A DNA stretch of 64,000 nt from Streptomyces sp. NRRL F-2580 (GCF_000720115.1 NZ_JOIR01000022.1:1-64000); one strand, 5' to 3'. Shown: positions 16,228-24,967, counted from the stretch's first letter. A program made the numbers and translations. The notes: generated from the sequence alone by a model not told the origin.

Positions 16228-17462
16228 ATCCCACAAATCCGACGGATCCCGTGAATCCCACGAATCCGGTGGATCCCGTGAATCCCACGAATCCGGTGGA
16301 CGCCACGCACCACCTGAACCCCCATCTCGCACCGGTCTCCGTACCCGACCCGGCCCTGCTGCCCCACGTACAGCGGCTGTGCGACCTGACCGATCCGTAC
16401 GCCTTCGGTCCCGCCGAGGACGAACTGTTCGCCGCCGCCATGGCGGAGGCCAACGCCTGGCACACCGAGCGCTCCCCGTTCTTCCGCTCCCTGTACGAGG
16501 CCACTCCCCCGGCCGAGCCGTACCGCACGCCGCTCGTCCACGCGAACTTCTTCAAGCGCCACGAGGTGCTCTCCATCCCGCGCGAGGACGTCGAGCTGCA
16601 CCTGACCTCCTCCGGCACCACGGGCCAGAAGTCGCAGATGTTCTTCGACCAGTGGACGATCCGCTCGGCCCAGCGCATGGTCGCCCGGATCTTCGAGCGC
16701 AACGGCTGGATCACCCCCGAGCAGGAGGTCAACTACCTCCTCTACAGCTACGAGCCGGCCCCGTCGCTGAACCTGGGGACCGCCTTCACCGACAACTACC
16801 TGTGCGACTTCGCCCCGGCCCGCAGCGTCGCGTACGCACTGCGCAACACCGGCGGCGACCACGAGTTCGACCCCTTCGGCTGCATCGCCGCGCTGCGCCG
16901 CTTCGAGCGCGAGGACGCCCCGGTCCGCATCCTCGGCTTCCCGGCCTTCCTCTTCTTCACGCTGGAACGGATGCGGGCCATGGGGCTGCCTCCGCTGCGC
17001 CTGCCCGAGGGCTCCCTCGTCGTCCTCGGCGGCGGGTGGAAGGGGCACGCCGACCGGCGCATCGGCAAGGAGGAGCTGTACGCCCGCGTCACCGAGCAGC
17101 TGGGCATCCCGGGTGAGCGGATCCGGGACACCTTCGGGTCGGTGGAGCACTGCATCCCGTACATCGAGTGCGACCACCACCGGCTGCACGCCCCCGTCTG
17201 GTCCCGGGTGACGATCCGGTCCACGCGCACGCTCGAACCGCTGCCGTACGGGGAGCCCGGCTATCTGCACCTCGTGTCGCCGTACATCACCTCGGTGCCG
17301 GCGCAGAGCGTGCTCATGGGCGACCTCGCCTCCCTCCGGCCGGGTGACGCCTGCGGGTGCGAGCTGAAGACCCCCTGGTTCACCGTGCACGGCCGTGCCG
17401 GGGTGAGCCGCAACCGCAGCTGCGCGGTGGCCGCAGCCGAACTGATGAAGGGCATGGCGTGA
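16224..17462 (+). CDS. LuxE-like acyl-protein synthetase
   Basis: A 412-residue enzyme of the LuxE family, which adenylates a fatty acid, holds it on a cysteine and passes it to LuxC for reduction. The ATP loop TSSGTTGQKSQM is at residues 129-140, VVLGGGWKGHADRRIGKEEL and RDTFGSVEHCIPYIECD follow, and GDACGCELKTPWFTVHGRAG leads into NRSCAVAAAEL. Cys400 there is at the position expected for the acyl-carrying cysteine near the LuxE C-terminus. The first 26 residues are an unusual NPTNPVDPV repeat. It overlaps both neighbours (ATGA upstream, GTGA downstream), directly before the LuxC-like gene, as expected for a reductase-synthetase pair. Confidence 0.88.
   Translation: MNPTNPTDPVNPTNPVDPVNPTNPVDATHHLNPHLAPVSVPDPALLPHVQRLCDLTDPYAFGPAEDELFAAAMAEANAWHTERSPFFRSLYEATPPAEPYRTPLVHANFFKRHEVLSIPREDVELHLTSSGTTGQKSQMFFDQWTIRSAQRMVARIFERNGWITPEQEVNYLLYSYEPAPSLNLGTAFTDNYLCDFAPARSVAYALRNTGGDHEFDPFGCIAALRRFEREDAPVRILGFPAFLFFTLERMRAMGLPPLRLPEGSLVVLGGGWKGHADRRIGKEELYARVTEQLGIPGERIRDTFGSVEHCIPYIECDHHRLHAPVWSRVTIRSTRTLEPLPYGEPGYLHLVSPYITSVPAQSVLMGDLASLRPGDACGCELKTPWFTVHGRAGVSRNRSCAVAAAELMKGMA
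16227..16301 (+). repeat. 27-base in-frame tandem repeat at the LuxE-like N-terminus
   Basis: Units start at 16227, 16254 and 16281 (the last partial) and encode the nonapeptide NPTNP(T/V)DPV. Unit 2 differs from unit 1 at only three positions, suggesting recent slippage expansion. The tail is likely disordered and dispensable. Confidence 0.85.
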
Positions 17463-20011
17463 CCGTGACGCAGACCAAGGCCGCGTACGAGCAGCACGGC
17501 GACGGCGCCGCGCACCACTACTGGCAGGGCGCCTTCGTCGGCGACGAGGAGGCCGGGCGCCGCCTCGCCGGTCTGCCGGCCGTCGTGGAGGCCGCGCTGG
17601 CCGAGGGGTTGGAGACCGAGACGGTGCTGGCCGCCTGCGACGCGCTCTCCGGCGCCCTGTGCGACCCCGCCCACCCGGTACACGCCCGGCTCGCCCCGCA
17701 CCTGCCCGAAGGTGAGGACCCGGCCGTCCTGGCCGAGCTGGGTGTCCTCCTCGGCCGGCGGGAGCTGACCCGCAAGCTGCGCCGGGAGCTCGGCAGCGCG
17801 GCTCCCGGCCGGCTGAACCGGGCCGATCCGCGCGAGACGGTCTACGAGGCCTGGGCGCCCGTCGGCCTGGTCGCGCACATCGCCCCGGGCAACGCCTCGA
17901 CGGTCGCGCCGCTGAGCATCGTCGAGGGCCTGCTCGCCGGGAACGTCAACGTGCTGAAGACCAGCAGCGCCGACACCCTCCTCACCCAGCACCTGATGGC
18001 CGAGCTCGCGGCCCTGGACCCGAGCGGTGCGCTGGCCGCGCGGATCGTCGTGCTGCGCTTCCCGTCGTCCCGGCAGGAGTGGCTGCGCCTGATGTGCGCG
18101 CCCGCGGACGCCGTCGCCGTATGGGGCGGGGAGGGCGCCGTCGAGGGGGTGGCCGCCCATGTGCCGGCCGGCTGCCGGCTGGTGGAGTGGGGGCACCGGA
18201 TCTCCTTCGCGTACCTGACGGGCGACGCCTGGTCGGACGCCGGGACGCTCGACGCCCTCGCGGACGACGTGTGCCTGCACGAGCAGCAGGCGTGTTCCAG
18301 CCCCCAGGTGGTCTACCTCGACACCGAGGACGAGGGTGAGGTGTTCGCGTTCGCCGAGCGCTTCGCCGCGGTGCTCGCGGCCCGGCCGCCGGCCGTGACC
18401 GCCGCCTCGGCGGGCGGGCCGGATCCCGCCGAGGAGGCCGAGCTGACCACCACCGAGCTGATGGCGCGGCTGGAGGAACACCTGGGCCTGACAAGGGTGT
18501 TCGCCGCGCCCGACGGTTCGTGGCGGGTCATGGCCGACACCCGCTCCCCGCTCACCGCCTCGCCGCTGCACCGCAGCGTGTGGGTCAAGCCGCTGCCCCG
18601 CAAGCGGCTGATCGCCACCCTGCGCCCGATGCGCCGCTACCTGCAGACCGCGGGCCTCGCGGGCAGCCCGGCCGACATCGCCGAGCTCTCCCGCACCGCC
18701 CTGGCGGCGGGCGTCACCCGTGTCACGCCGGTCGGCTCCATGCTGGACAGCTACGCGGGCGAGCCGCACGACGGCGTCTACGCCCTGCAGCGCTACAGCC
18801 GCCGCGTCGCGGTCCAGGCCGACCCGGTCCGCTTCGCCACCACCGCCTGCCTGGACGACCTGGCCCGGCCCGTCGTCCTGCCGCGGCCGGCGGGCCCGCT
18901 GCTGGGCAAGGAGGACGTGCGGGAACCGGGCTCGCGGGTGGCGCGGGCCGATGCCGAGCTGTACTTCCGCAGCGGCGGCAGCACCGGTGCGCCCGCGCTG
19001 TCGATCTTCAGTTACGACGACTACGACATCCAGATGCACGCCGCCGCCCGGGGCCTGCTCGCCGCCGGCTACGACCCGGTGGGGGACCGCACCGCCAACC
19101 TCTTCTACTGCGGCGCCATGTACGGCAGTTTCATCAGCTTCTTCTCCGTCCTGGAGCGGCTCGGCGGAGTGCAACTGCCGTTGTCCGCGGGGCCGGACCA
19201 CCGGGCGACGGCGCAGGCCCTGATCGACCTCGGGGCCGACACCCTCTTCGGGATGCCCTCCTACCTGTGGCAGCTGCTGCACGCGGAAGCGGACGCGCTG
19301 CGCGCGTACGGCGGCCTGCGCAAGGTCTTCTACGGCGGCGAGCACTTCACCGAGGAGCAACAGCGCACGCTGAAGGAGACGTTCGGGATCGAGACCGTCC
19401 GCTCCATCACCTACGGCAGCACCGACCTCGGGCCGCTGGGCTACCAGTGCACCGAGAGCTCCGGCGGTGTCCACCACCTGCACGCCGACCTCCACACGAT
19501 GGAGATCCTGGAGCTGGCCGAGGACCGGCCGGTGGGCCCTGGCGAGACGGGCCGGCTGGTCTTCACCACGCACGCCCGGCGCGGCCAGCACCTGGGCCGG
19601 TACGTGATCGGCGACCTCGGCCGGGAGGTGCCGGGCCGCTGCCCGTGCGGCCGGCACGCGCCCCGCTTCGAGCTGCGGGGGCGCACCGGTGACGTGATGC
19701 GGGTGGCGACGCACTTCCTCAACCACCGCCGCTTCCTGGACCTGGCGGAGGAACAGGGCGGGCACCGGGGCGAGTTGCAGATCCGGCTCGACGCCGCGGA
19801 CGCGCGCGAGCTGCTGACCGTACGGGTGGAGCGGGCCGGGGCGACGGACCCGGACCGGCTGCGGGAGGTGTTCCTGGCCGGTTACCCGGAGCTCCGCTCG
19901 GCGGTGACGGAGCGGCTGCTGGACCTGGTGGTCGAGGCGGTGGACGGCGCGTCGCTGGACCGGAGCCCGACCAGCGGCAAGCTCCTCGCGGTGGTGGACG
20001 CGCGCCACTAG
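17459..20011 (+). CDS. LuxC-like acyl reductase fused to a PaaK-like adenylating domain
   Basis: An 850-residue two-part enzyme. Residues about 1-420 are LuxC-like: an aldehyde-dehydrogenase fold with PVGLVAHIAPGNAS, the GNVNVLKTSS cofactor region and the catalytic thiol in EQQACSSPQVV (Cys279), which takes an acyl group and reduces it with NADPH to the aldehyde. Residues about 480-850 form a PaaK/CapK-like adenylation module with SGGSTGAPALS (about 505-513), KVFYGGEHFTEEQQ and ITYGSTDLGPLGYQ. Start GTG 17459 overlaps the LuxE-like stop. The last gene of the operon, followed by a terminator at 20044-20076. The fusion suggests that one polypeptide both activates an acid and reduces an acyl thioester. 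Marine LuxC is about 480 residues and stand-alone. Confidence 0.88.
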   Translation: MTVTQTKAAYEQHGDGAAHHYWQGAFVGDEEAGRRLAGLPAVVEAALAEGLETETVLAACDALSGALCDPAHPVHARLAPHLPEGEDPAVLAELGVLLGRRELTRKLRRELGSAAPGRLNRADPRETVYEAWAPVGLVAHIAPGNASTVAPLSIVEGLLAGNVNVLKTSSADTLLTQHLMAELAALDPSGALAARIVVLRFPSSRQEWLRLMCAPADAVAVWGGEGAVEGVAAHVPAGCRLVEWGHRISFAYLTGDAWSDAGTLDALADDVCLHEQQACSSPQVVYLDTEDEGEVFAFAERFAAVLAARPPAVTAASAGGPDPAEEAELTTTELMARLEEHLGLTRVFAAPDGSWRVMADTRSPLTASPLHRSVWVKPLPRKRLIATLRPMRRYLQTAGLAGSPADIAELSRTALAAGVTRVTPVGSMLDSYAGEPHDGVYALQRYSRRVAVQADPVRFATTACLDDLARPVVLPRPAGPLLGKEDVREPGSRVARADAELYFRSGGSTGAPALSIFSYDDYDIQMHAAARGLLAAGYDPVGDRTANLFYCGAMYGSFISFFSVLERLGGVQLPLSAGPDHRATAQALIDLGADTLFGMPSYLWQLLHAEADALRAYGGLRKVFYGGEHFTEEQQRTLKETFGIETVRSITYGSTDLGPLGYQCTESSGGVHHLHADLHTMEILELAEDRPVGPGETGRLVFTTHARRGQHLGRYVIGDLGREVPGRCPCGRHAPRFELRGRTGDVMRVATHFLNHRRFLDLAEEQGGHRGELQIRLDAADARELLTVRVERAGATDPDRLREVFLAGYPELRSAVTERLLDLVVEAVDGASLDRSPTSGKLLAVVDARH

Positions 20012-20043
20012 GCCCCGTTCGGGCGGCCTGTCCGCCACGCCTG

Positions 20044-20076
20044 CCGTCGGCCCCGGTCCGCGACCGGGGCCGACGG
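20044..20076 (+). terminator. Intrinsic terminator, 14-bp perfect stem
   Basis: CCGTCGGCCCCGGT (20044-20057) pairs with 20063-20076 around the loop CCGCG, 33 bases after the last lux-like gene. It marks the operon's end. Confidence 0.8.
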
Positions 20077-20126
20077 TGCTGGGCGGCAACAGCCTTGAGT
20101 TCCAGGACTGTTCATTCCCCCGTGAC

Positions 20127-20142
20127 AGTGGTCTATACCTTT
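20127..20142. promoter_or_regulatory. Candidate DasR-type (dre) operator
   Basis: AGTGGTCTATACCTTT matches 13 of 16 positions of the dre consensus AGTGGTCTAGACCACT; the left half-site and the central ACC are intact. It lies 54-69 bases before the GT2 start, in a promoter-like position. DasR is the GlcNAc-responsive GntR regulator of Streptomyces. Other regulators of chitinase promoters use similar sequences, so the assignment is tentative. Confidence 0.45.
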
Positions 20143-20195
20143 AACACTAGGCTGGGTCACCTGAAACACGCACATGCACAGCCGTGGGGGGCTTT

Positions 20196-21881
20196 ATGAC
20201 CTTTCCTCATCTTCCGCAACCACCGTCCGACGAAGAGCTCTACTGGTACTTCGGACCGCAACGCCGCTGGGTCCTGATCGCCACCTCGCTCGCCTTCGTG
20301 TTCACGGCGGCGACCATGTTCACCTTCGCCCTGCGCACACCCGCCCTGTGGGCCTTCCTAGCCGTCCTCGGCCTCAACGTCGTGGCCCTGGCGCTCTCTT
20401 CCGTCAACAGCCTGCGCCAGCGCCGGCTCACCCGGCAGTCGCACGAGGTGCTCGTCCACGCCTGGCGGCCCGCCGCCCTGCCCGGCGTCGATCTGTATCT
20501 GCCGACCTGCGGCGAGCCGCTCCCCGTCCTGGACAACGCCTACCGCGCGGTGGCGGCCGTCGACTGGCCGGGCGACGCGCTGAACGTCTGGGTCCTGGAC
20601 GACGCCGACCGGCCCGAAGTCGCCGCGCTGGCCGCCTCGTACGGCTACGCGTACGTGGTGCGCCCCGACCGCGGGCACCTGAAGAAGGCCGGCAACCTCA
20701 ACCACGCGCTCACCCTGAGCGGCGCCGAGTTCATCGCGATCCTCGACGCGGACTTCGCGCCCAGGCCGGACTTCCTGCGCCACCTCGTCCCGTACCTGGC
20801 CGACCCCGCCGTCGGCATCGTGCAGAGCCCGCAGTGCTTCGACACCGACGAGACCATGGGCTGGATCCAGCGCGCCGCCGGCTCCGCCCAGGAGTGGTTC
20901 TTCCGGTGGATCCAGCCGTCCCGGGACGCGAGCGACGCCGCCATCTGCTGCGGCAGCAACGCCGTCTACCGGCGCAGCGCGATCGATCTCGCCGGCGGTT
21001 TCGCCCGGCTCGACCACAGCGAGGACCTCTACACCGGACTCGCCCTCCACGAGCAGGGGTTCCGCACCCTGTACGTACCGGTGCTGGTCGCCAAGGGCAC
21101 CTCGCCCGACCACGTCACCTCCTTCGTCAACCAGCAGTACCGGTGGGCGATGGGCAACCTCCACCTGCTCGGCACGCCCGTACTGGGGCGGATGCGCGCC
21201 CCCTGGCGGATGCGGCTGTGCTTCTACGAGGGGATCGTCGGCTACCTGACCACGGCGGTGAACACCTTCGCGGCGCCGTTGCCGCCGCTGGTGATGATGT
21301 TCTGGTACCCGGACCACATCCGGCCCTGGCACGTGCTGCCGCTGCTCGCCCCGCTGTGGCTCTGGCACGTGCTGCTGCCGCGGATCAGCCGGACCCGCTG
21401 GCGGGTCGAGGTGATCCGGGCGAACGTCCTGACGAGCGTGGCCGCCGCGACGGCGTTCCTGCACACGCTGCGGGGTCGCAGCGCCGCCTGGGTGCCCACC
21501 GGCACGCGGAGTGCGGCGGCTCCTGGCGGCATGGCCCGGCGGGTGGTGGCCGTCTCGCTGGTCTGGCTCGTCCTCTCCAACGGCGCGGCCGCCGCGGGAC
21601 TCGCGCTGGCCGTGTCCCACAACGGCTGGGAGCCCAACTGGGGGCTGCTCCTCTACCTCCTGGTGCAGTGCCAGATCAACGTCCCGCTGATCCGGGACCT
21701 GCTGGCCGAGCTGTACCCGGCCGCCGGACCGCTGCGCGCCCGCGTACGGGCCGCCCTGCGCCCCCGCACCGGTATGTTGCCCCGCCGCTGGCCCGAGACC
21801 GTCGCCGCCTCCGCAGTGCTCCTGCTCACCGGTCTGCTGGCCTCGGGGTGGGTCGACCCGATGCTTCCCTGGCTGAGCTGA
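20196..21881 (+). CDS. Cellulose-synthase-like family 2 glycosyltransferase (membrane)
   Basis: A 561-residue processive GT2 enzyme. Two N-terminal membrane helices (about 25-65) precede the cytosolic catalytic domain, with DDADRPE, the metal-binding DADF (Asp184, Asp186), the catalytic-base SEDLYTG and the processivity motif QQYRW (313-317). Several further helices follow. The motif set is that of cellulose, chitin and related beta-glycan synthases; no PilZ domain is visible, so c-di-GMP control is not indicated. ATG 20196 has a GGGGGG ribosome site; GTG 20184 is weaker. It is separated by only 14 bp from the acyltransferase-GH16 fusion, which probably modifies and trims the polymer. Sugar donor (UDP-Glc or UDP-GlcNAc) not predictable. 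Confidence 0.9.
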   Translation: MTFPHLPQPPSDEELYWYFGPQRRWVLIATSLAFVFTAATMFTFALRTPALWAFLAVLGLNVVALALSSVNSLRQRRLTRQSHEVLVHAWRPAALPGVDLYLPTCGEPLPVLDNAYRAVAAVDWPGDALNVWVLDDADRPEVAALAASYGYAYVVRPDRGHLKKAGNLNHALTLSGAEFIAILDADFAPRPDFLRHLVPYLADPAVGIVQSPQCFDTDETMGWIQRAAGSAQEWFFRWIQPSRDASDAAICCGSNAVYRRSAIDLAGGFARLDHSEDLYTGLALHEQGFRTLYVPVLVAKGTSPDHVTSFVNQQYRWAMGNLHLLGTPVLGRMRAPWRMRLCFYEGIVGYLTTAVNTFAAPLPPLVMMFWYPDHIRPWHVLPLLAPLWLWHVLLPRISRTRWRVEVIRANVLTSVAAATAFLHTLRGRSAAWVPTGTRSAAAPGGMARRVVAVSLVWLVLSNGAAAAGLALAVSHNGWEPNWGLLLYLLVQCQINVPLIRDLLAELYPAAGPLRARVRAALRPRTGMLPRRWPETVAASAVLLLTGLLASGWVDPMLPWLS

Positions 21882-21895
21882 AAGGCGCCGTCACC

Positions 21896-24883
21896 ATGTC
21901 CTTCCTCCTCACACCCGGCCGGCGGGGCCCCGCCGCGCCGCCGTCCGGATCAGGTTCCGGCGCCGAGTCCGGGCCCAGCCCGCACCGGTCCGCCTTCCGG
22001 CCCGACATCGAAGGGCTGCGCGCGGTCGCCGTCCTCGCGGTCCTCGCCTTCCACGCCGGGGTTCCGTGGGCGACCGGCGGTTTCGTCGGCGTGGACGTCT
22101 TCTTCGTGATCTCGGGCTACCTGATCACCGGCCTGCTGGTCCGCGAGGCGATCACGACCGGCCGGATCCGGCTCGGGGACTTCTTCTCCCGGCGGGCCCG
22201 ACGGCTGCTGCCCTCGGCCGCCGTGGTGCTCGGCGCGGTGGCGGTGGCCGGCGCATGGCTGACCGTACCGCTGCGCCGCACCGACGTGGAGCACGACGTC
22301 GTCGCGGCGGCGCTGTCCGTCGCCAACTGGCGGTTCGTGTCGCAGCGGACCGACTACCTCGCCGCCGGGCACGACCAGAGCCCGCTGCTCCACTTCTGGT
22401 CCCTCGCCGTCGAGGAGCAGTTCTACCTGTTCTGGGCCCCGCTGCTGGCGGTGCTCGTGCTCTGCGCGGCCCGGGCGGTCCGCCGGGGCCGGGCCGTTCG
22501 CTACGTCGTGGTGCTGATCGCCGCGCCGCTGACCCTCGCGTCGTTCGCCCTGGCCCTGTACTGGACGCGTCACTCCGTGTCCCTCGCGTACCTCGGAACG
22601 CCCTCGCGCGTCTGGCAGTTCGGGGTCGGTGCGCTGCTCGCCCTGCTGCCCTGGCACCTGATGCGCGGGCCGCGACCGCTGCGGTTGCTGTGCGGCTGGG
22701 CCGGGGCCGCGGCGATCGGCTGGTGCGTGGTGTCGTACGACGCCGCGACCCCCTACCCCGGTTACGCGGCGCTCGTGCCGACCCTGGCCACCGTCGCCGT
22801 GATCCTGGCCGCGATCCCGGGCCGGGGCGAGCGGAACGCCCCGGGCGTCTACGAGGTCGCACGGCTGCTGGCGGGGCGGGCGCCCCGGGCCGTCGGGCGG
22901 CTCTCCTACAACCTGTACCTGTGGCACTGGCCGGTGCTCGTGCTCGCCGAGGCCCGGACCGGTCCGCTCGGCTGGCCCGCGAAGACCGCGCTGACGCTGG
23001 CGGCCGTACTGCCTGCGCTCGCCACCCTGCGCTGGGTCGAGCAGCCGCTGCGCCGCAGCCGTACGGTCTCCGAACTCCCCCGCCGCGGCCTGTCGGTGGG
23101 CGTCACGGCCATCGCGCTGCCGGTCGTCCTCGCCCTGGTGGTGGGGACCACGGCCCTGCACCTGCTGGGCCCGGCCGCCCCGGTGGACCCGAAGGGGCTG
23201 CCGCCGGGCGCCGCCTCGGGTCCCACGCTGCTCGCCCGGACGGCCGGTACCCCGCTCGCGAGCGGTCCGGTGGTGCCGAGCCCCGTCCAGGCGCGCGCGG
23301 ACTTCCCGCCGGACGGGGCCTGCGAGGTCGCCCCGGCCGAAACCCGCAGCCCGGACTGTCTGTTCGGCGCGGTGGACAGCCCAGACCGGATCGTGCTGCT
23401 CGGCGACTCGCACGCCGGGCAGTGGTTCTCCCCGATGCTGGCGCTGGCCGCCGGCCGGGGCTGGGCGTTGCAGGAGCTGGTGAAGCAGGGCTGCCCGCTG
23501 CCGGAGCTGGCGGTGGACAGCCCCCAGCTCGGCCGCGCCTACCGGGAATGCGACACCTGGCGGGCCGGCACCCTGGAGAGGCTGAGGCGGCAGCCGAAGC
23601 CGCGGCTCATCGTGATCGCCTCCCTCAACCGCTACACCACCGACGCGGGGCTCCTGGCCGAGGGCTGGGAGAAGACGCTGCGGCAGCTCAGGGCGCTGGG
23701 GGCGCCCCTCGTCTACGTCGAGGACACCCCCGTACCCGGTACGGACGTACCGGCGTGCGTCTCGGGTCGTCCCGAGTCGGCGGGCGCCTGCGCGTTCAGG
23801 CGGGCGGAGGCCCTGCGTCCCGATCCGCTGGCGGCGCGGATCGCGTCCGGTGTGCTGCCCGGCGTACGGAGCGTCAGCGTGAACCCGGTCCTGTGCCCGG
23901 GGGACGGGCCGACCTGCCCGGCCGTGCTCGACCGGATCCTGCTCTACCGGGACGACGCGCACCTGACCAATGTGGCGGCCGTCGTCCTGACCAACCGGCT
24001 GGAGCGGCTGCTCACGGACGTCGGGGCCCTGACCACTCCGGCCGCGGGGCCGGCCGGTGCGGACGGGTGGAGGCAGCTGCTGCGGGACGACTTCGACGGC
24101 CCGGCAGGCAGTCCCCCGTCGGCCGCCCACTGGGTCCACGACCTCGGCACCTGTTATCCGGGCTGCCCGGCTCCGCAGTGGGGCACGGGCGAGGTCGAGA
24201 CCATGACGGACTCGACCGACAACGTCCGTCTCGACGGGAGGGGCGCGCTGGAGATCGTGCCCACCCGGAAGGACGGGGAGTGGAGTTCGGGGCGGATCGA
24301 GACGCGCCGCTCCGACTTCGCGCCCCCGCCCGGCGGGATCCTGCGGATCGAGGCGTCGATCGCCCTGCCGGAGGTGACCGGCGAGAAGGCGGCGGGGTAC
24401 TGGCCGGCGTTCTGGACCCTGGGGGCACCGCTGCGCGACGGCTACACGGGCTGGCCGGGGGTCGGTGAGCTCGATGTCATGGAGTCCGTGAACGGGCGGG
24501 ACACCGTCTTCGGCACGATGCACTGCGGGGTCCTCGAAGGCGGCCCGTGCGAGGAGCCGGTGGGGCTGGGCTCCGGGCCGCAGTCGTGCTCCGGCTGCCG
24601 GACGGACTTCCACGCGTACGCCGTCGAGGTCGATCTCGCTCCCGGCGCGGAGGAGGTGCGCTGGTATCTGGACGGCCGTGTGTACCACCGGGTGGCGGCC
24701 GCCCGGATGGACGCCGGGACGTGGCAGCGGGCCGTGGACCACGGGCTGTTCCTGATCCTCAACGTGGCCGTCGGGGGCAGCCTCCCGCTCGCCGACGGCA
24801 GGGCCGTCGGGCCGGCCACCGAACCGGGCCACGCGATGCGCGTCGACCACGTCACGGTGTCGGCCCGGGAGAGGACCGCCTAG
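21896..24883 (+). CDS. Three-domain fusion: membrane O-acyltransferase, SGNH and GH16 glucanase
   Basis: A 995-residue protein with three recognisable parts. Residues about 33-400 are an OafA/Acyltransferase_3 membrane domain (DIEGLRAVAVLAVLAFHAG with catalytic His53, then VDVFFVISGYLITG). Residues about 470-700 form an SGNH domain with GDSHAGQW (Ser near 504) and DDAHLTN. Residues about 715-990 are a family 16 glycoside hydrolase with GELDVMES, i.e. ExDxxE (Glu858, Asp860, Glu863). The first two together are the usual polysaccharide O-acetylation protein; appending a GH16 beta-glucanase facing the outside is unusual. Start ATG 21896 follows AAAGG. It is coupled to the GT2 gene, suggesting acetylation and processing of its glucan. 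A terminator follows at 24899. Confidence 0.88.
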   Translation: MSFLLTPGRRGPAAPPSGSGSGAESGPSPHRSAFRPDIEGLRAVAVLAVLAFHAGVPWATGGFVGVDVFFVISGYLITGLLVREAITTGRIRLGDFFSRRARRLLPSAAVVLGAVAVAGAWLTVPLRRTDVEHDVVAAALSVANWRFVSQRTDYLAAGHDQSPLLHFWSLAVEEQFYLFWAPLLAVLVLCAARAVRRGRAVRYVVVLIAAPLTLASFALALYWTRHSVSLAYLGTPSRVWQFGVGALLALLPWHLMRGPRPLRLLCGWAGAAAIGWCVVSYDAATPYPGYAALVPTLATVAVILAAIPGRGERNAPGVYEVARLLAGRAPRAVGRLSYNLYLWHWPVLVLAEARTGPLGWPAKTALTLAAVLPALATLRWVEQPLRRSRTVSELPRRGLSVGVTAIALPVVLALVVGTTALHLLGPAAPVDPKGLPPGAASGPTLLARTAGTPLASGPVVPSPVQARADFPPDGACEVAPAETRSPDCLFGAVDSPDRIVLLGDSHAGQWFSPMLALAAGRGWALQELVKQGCPLPELAVDSPQLGRAYRECDTWRAGTLERLRRQPKPRLIVIASLNRYTTDAGLLAEGWEKTLRQLRALGAPLVYVEDTPVPGTDVPACVSGRPESAGACAFRRAEALRPDPLAARIASGVLPGVRSVSVNPVLCPGDGPTCPAVLDRILLYRDDAHLTNVAAVVLTNRLERLLTDVGALTTPAAGPAGADGWRQLLRDDFDGPAGSPPSAAHWVHDLGTCYPGCPAPQWGTGEVETMTDSTDNVRLDGRGALEIVPTRKDGEWSSGRIETRRSDFAPPPGGILRIEASIALPEVTGEKAAGYWPAFWTLGAPLRDGYTGWPGVGELDVMESVNGRDTVFGTMHCGVLEGGPCEEPVGLGSGPQSCSGCRTDFHAYAVEVDLAPGAEEVRWYLDGRVYHRVAAARMDAGTWQRAVDHGLFLILNVAVGGSLPLADGRAVGPATEPGHAMRVDHVTVSARERTA

Positions 24884-24898
24884 GCGGCCCGGCGCGTG

Positions 24899-24936
24899 CC
24901 GGTGCCCCGCCCGCTGGTCGGCGGGCGGGGCACCGG
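24899..24936. terminator. Bidirectional terminator, 16-bp perfect stem
   Basis: CCGGTGCCCCGCCCGC (24899-24914) pairs perfectly with 24921-24936 around TGGTCG. It lies between the convergent GH16-fusion and inhibitor genes and can stop both. Confidence 0.85.
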
Positions 24937-24967
24937 GGGCGCGCGGCGGAGCCGCTGCGGCGGAGGG

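Noticed and set aside
16224..20011. Bacterial luciferase operon
   Set aside because: Despite LuxE- and LuxC-like enzymes there is no luxA, luxB or luxD gene in the window, so light production is not suggested.
17261..20089. A 942-codon reverse frame opposite the LuxC-PaaK fusion
   Set aside because: Composition and lack of motifs mark it as antisense shadow; the forward frame has complete enzyme motifs.
21950..24850. A 966-codon reverse frame opposite the acyltransferase fusion
   Set aside because: No domain or ribosome site; it mirrors the high-GC3 forward gene.
20174..24883. One 1569-codon forward frame covering both glycan genes
   Set aside because: Its first 1720 bases are out of phase with the GT2 gene; the real product starts at ATG 21896.
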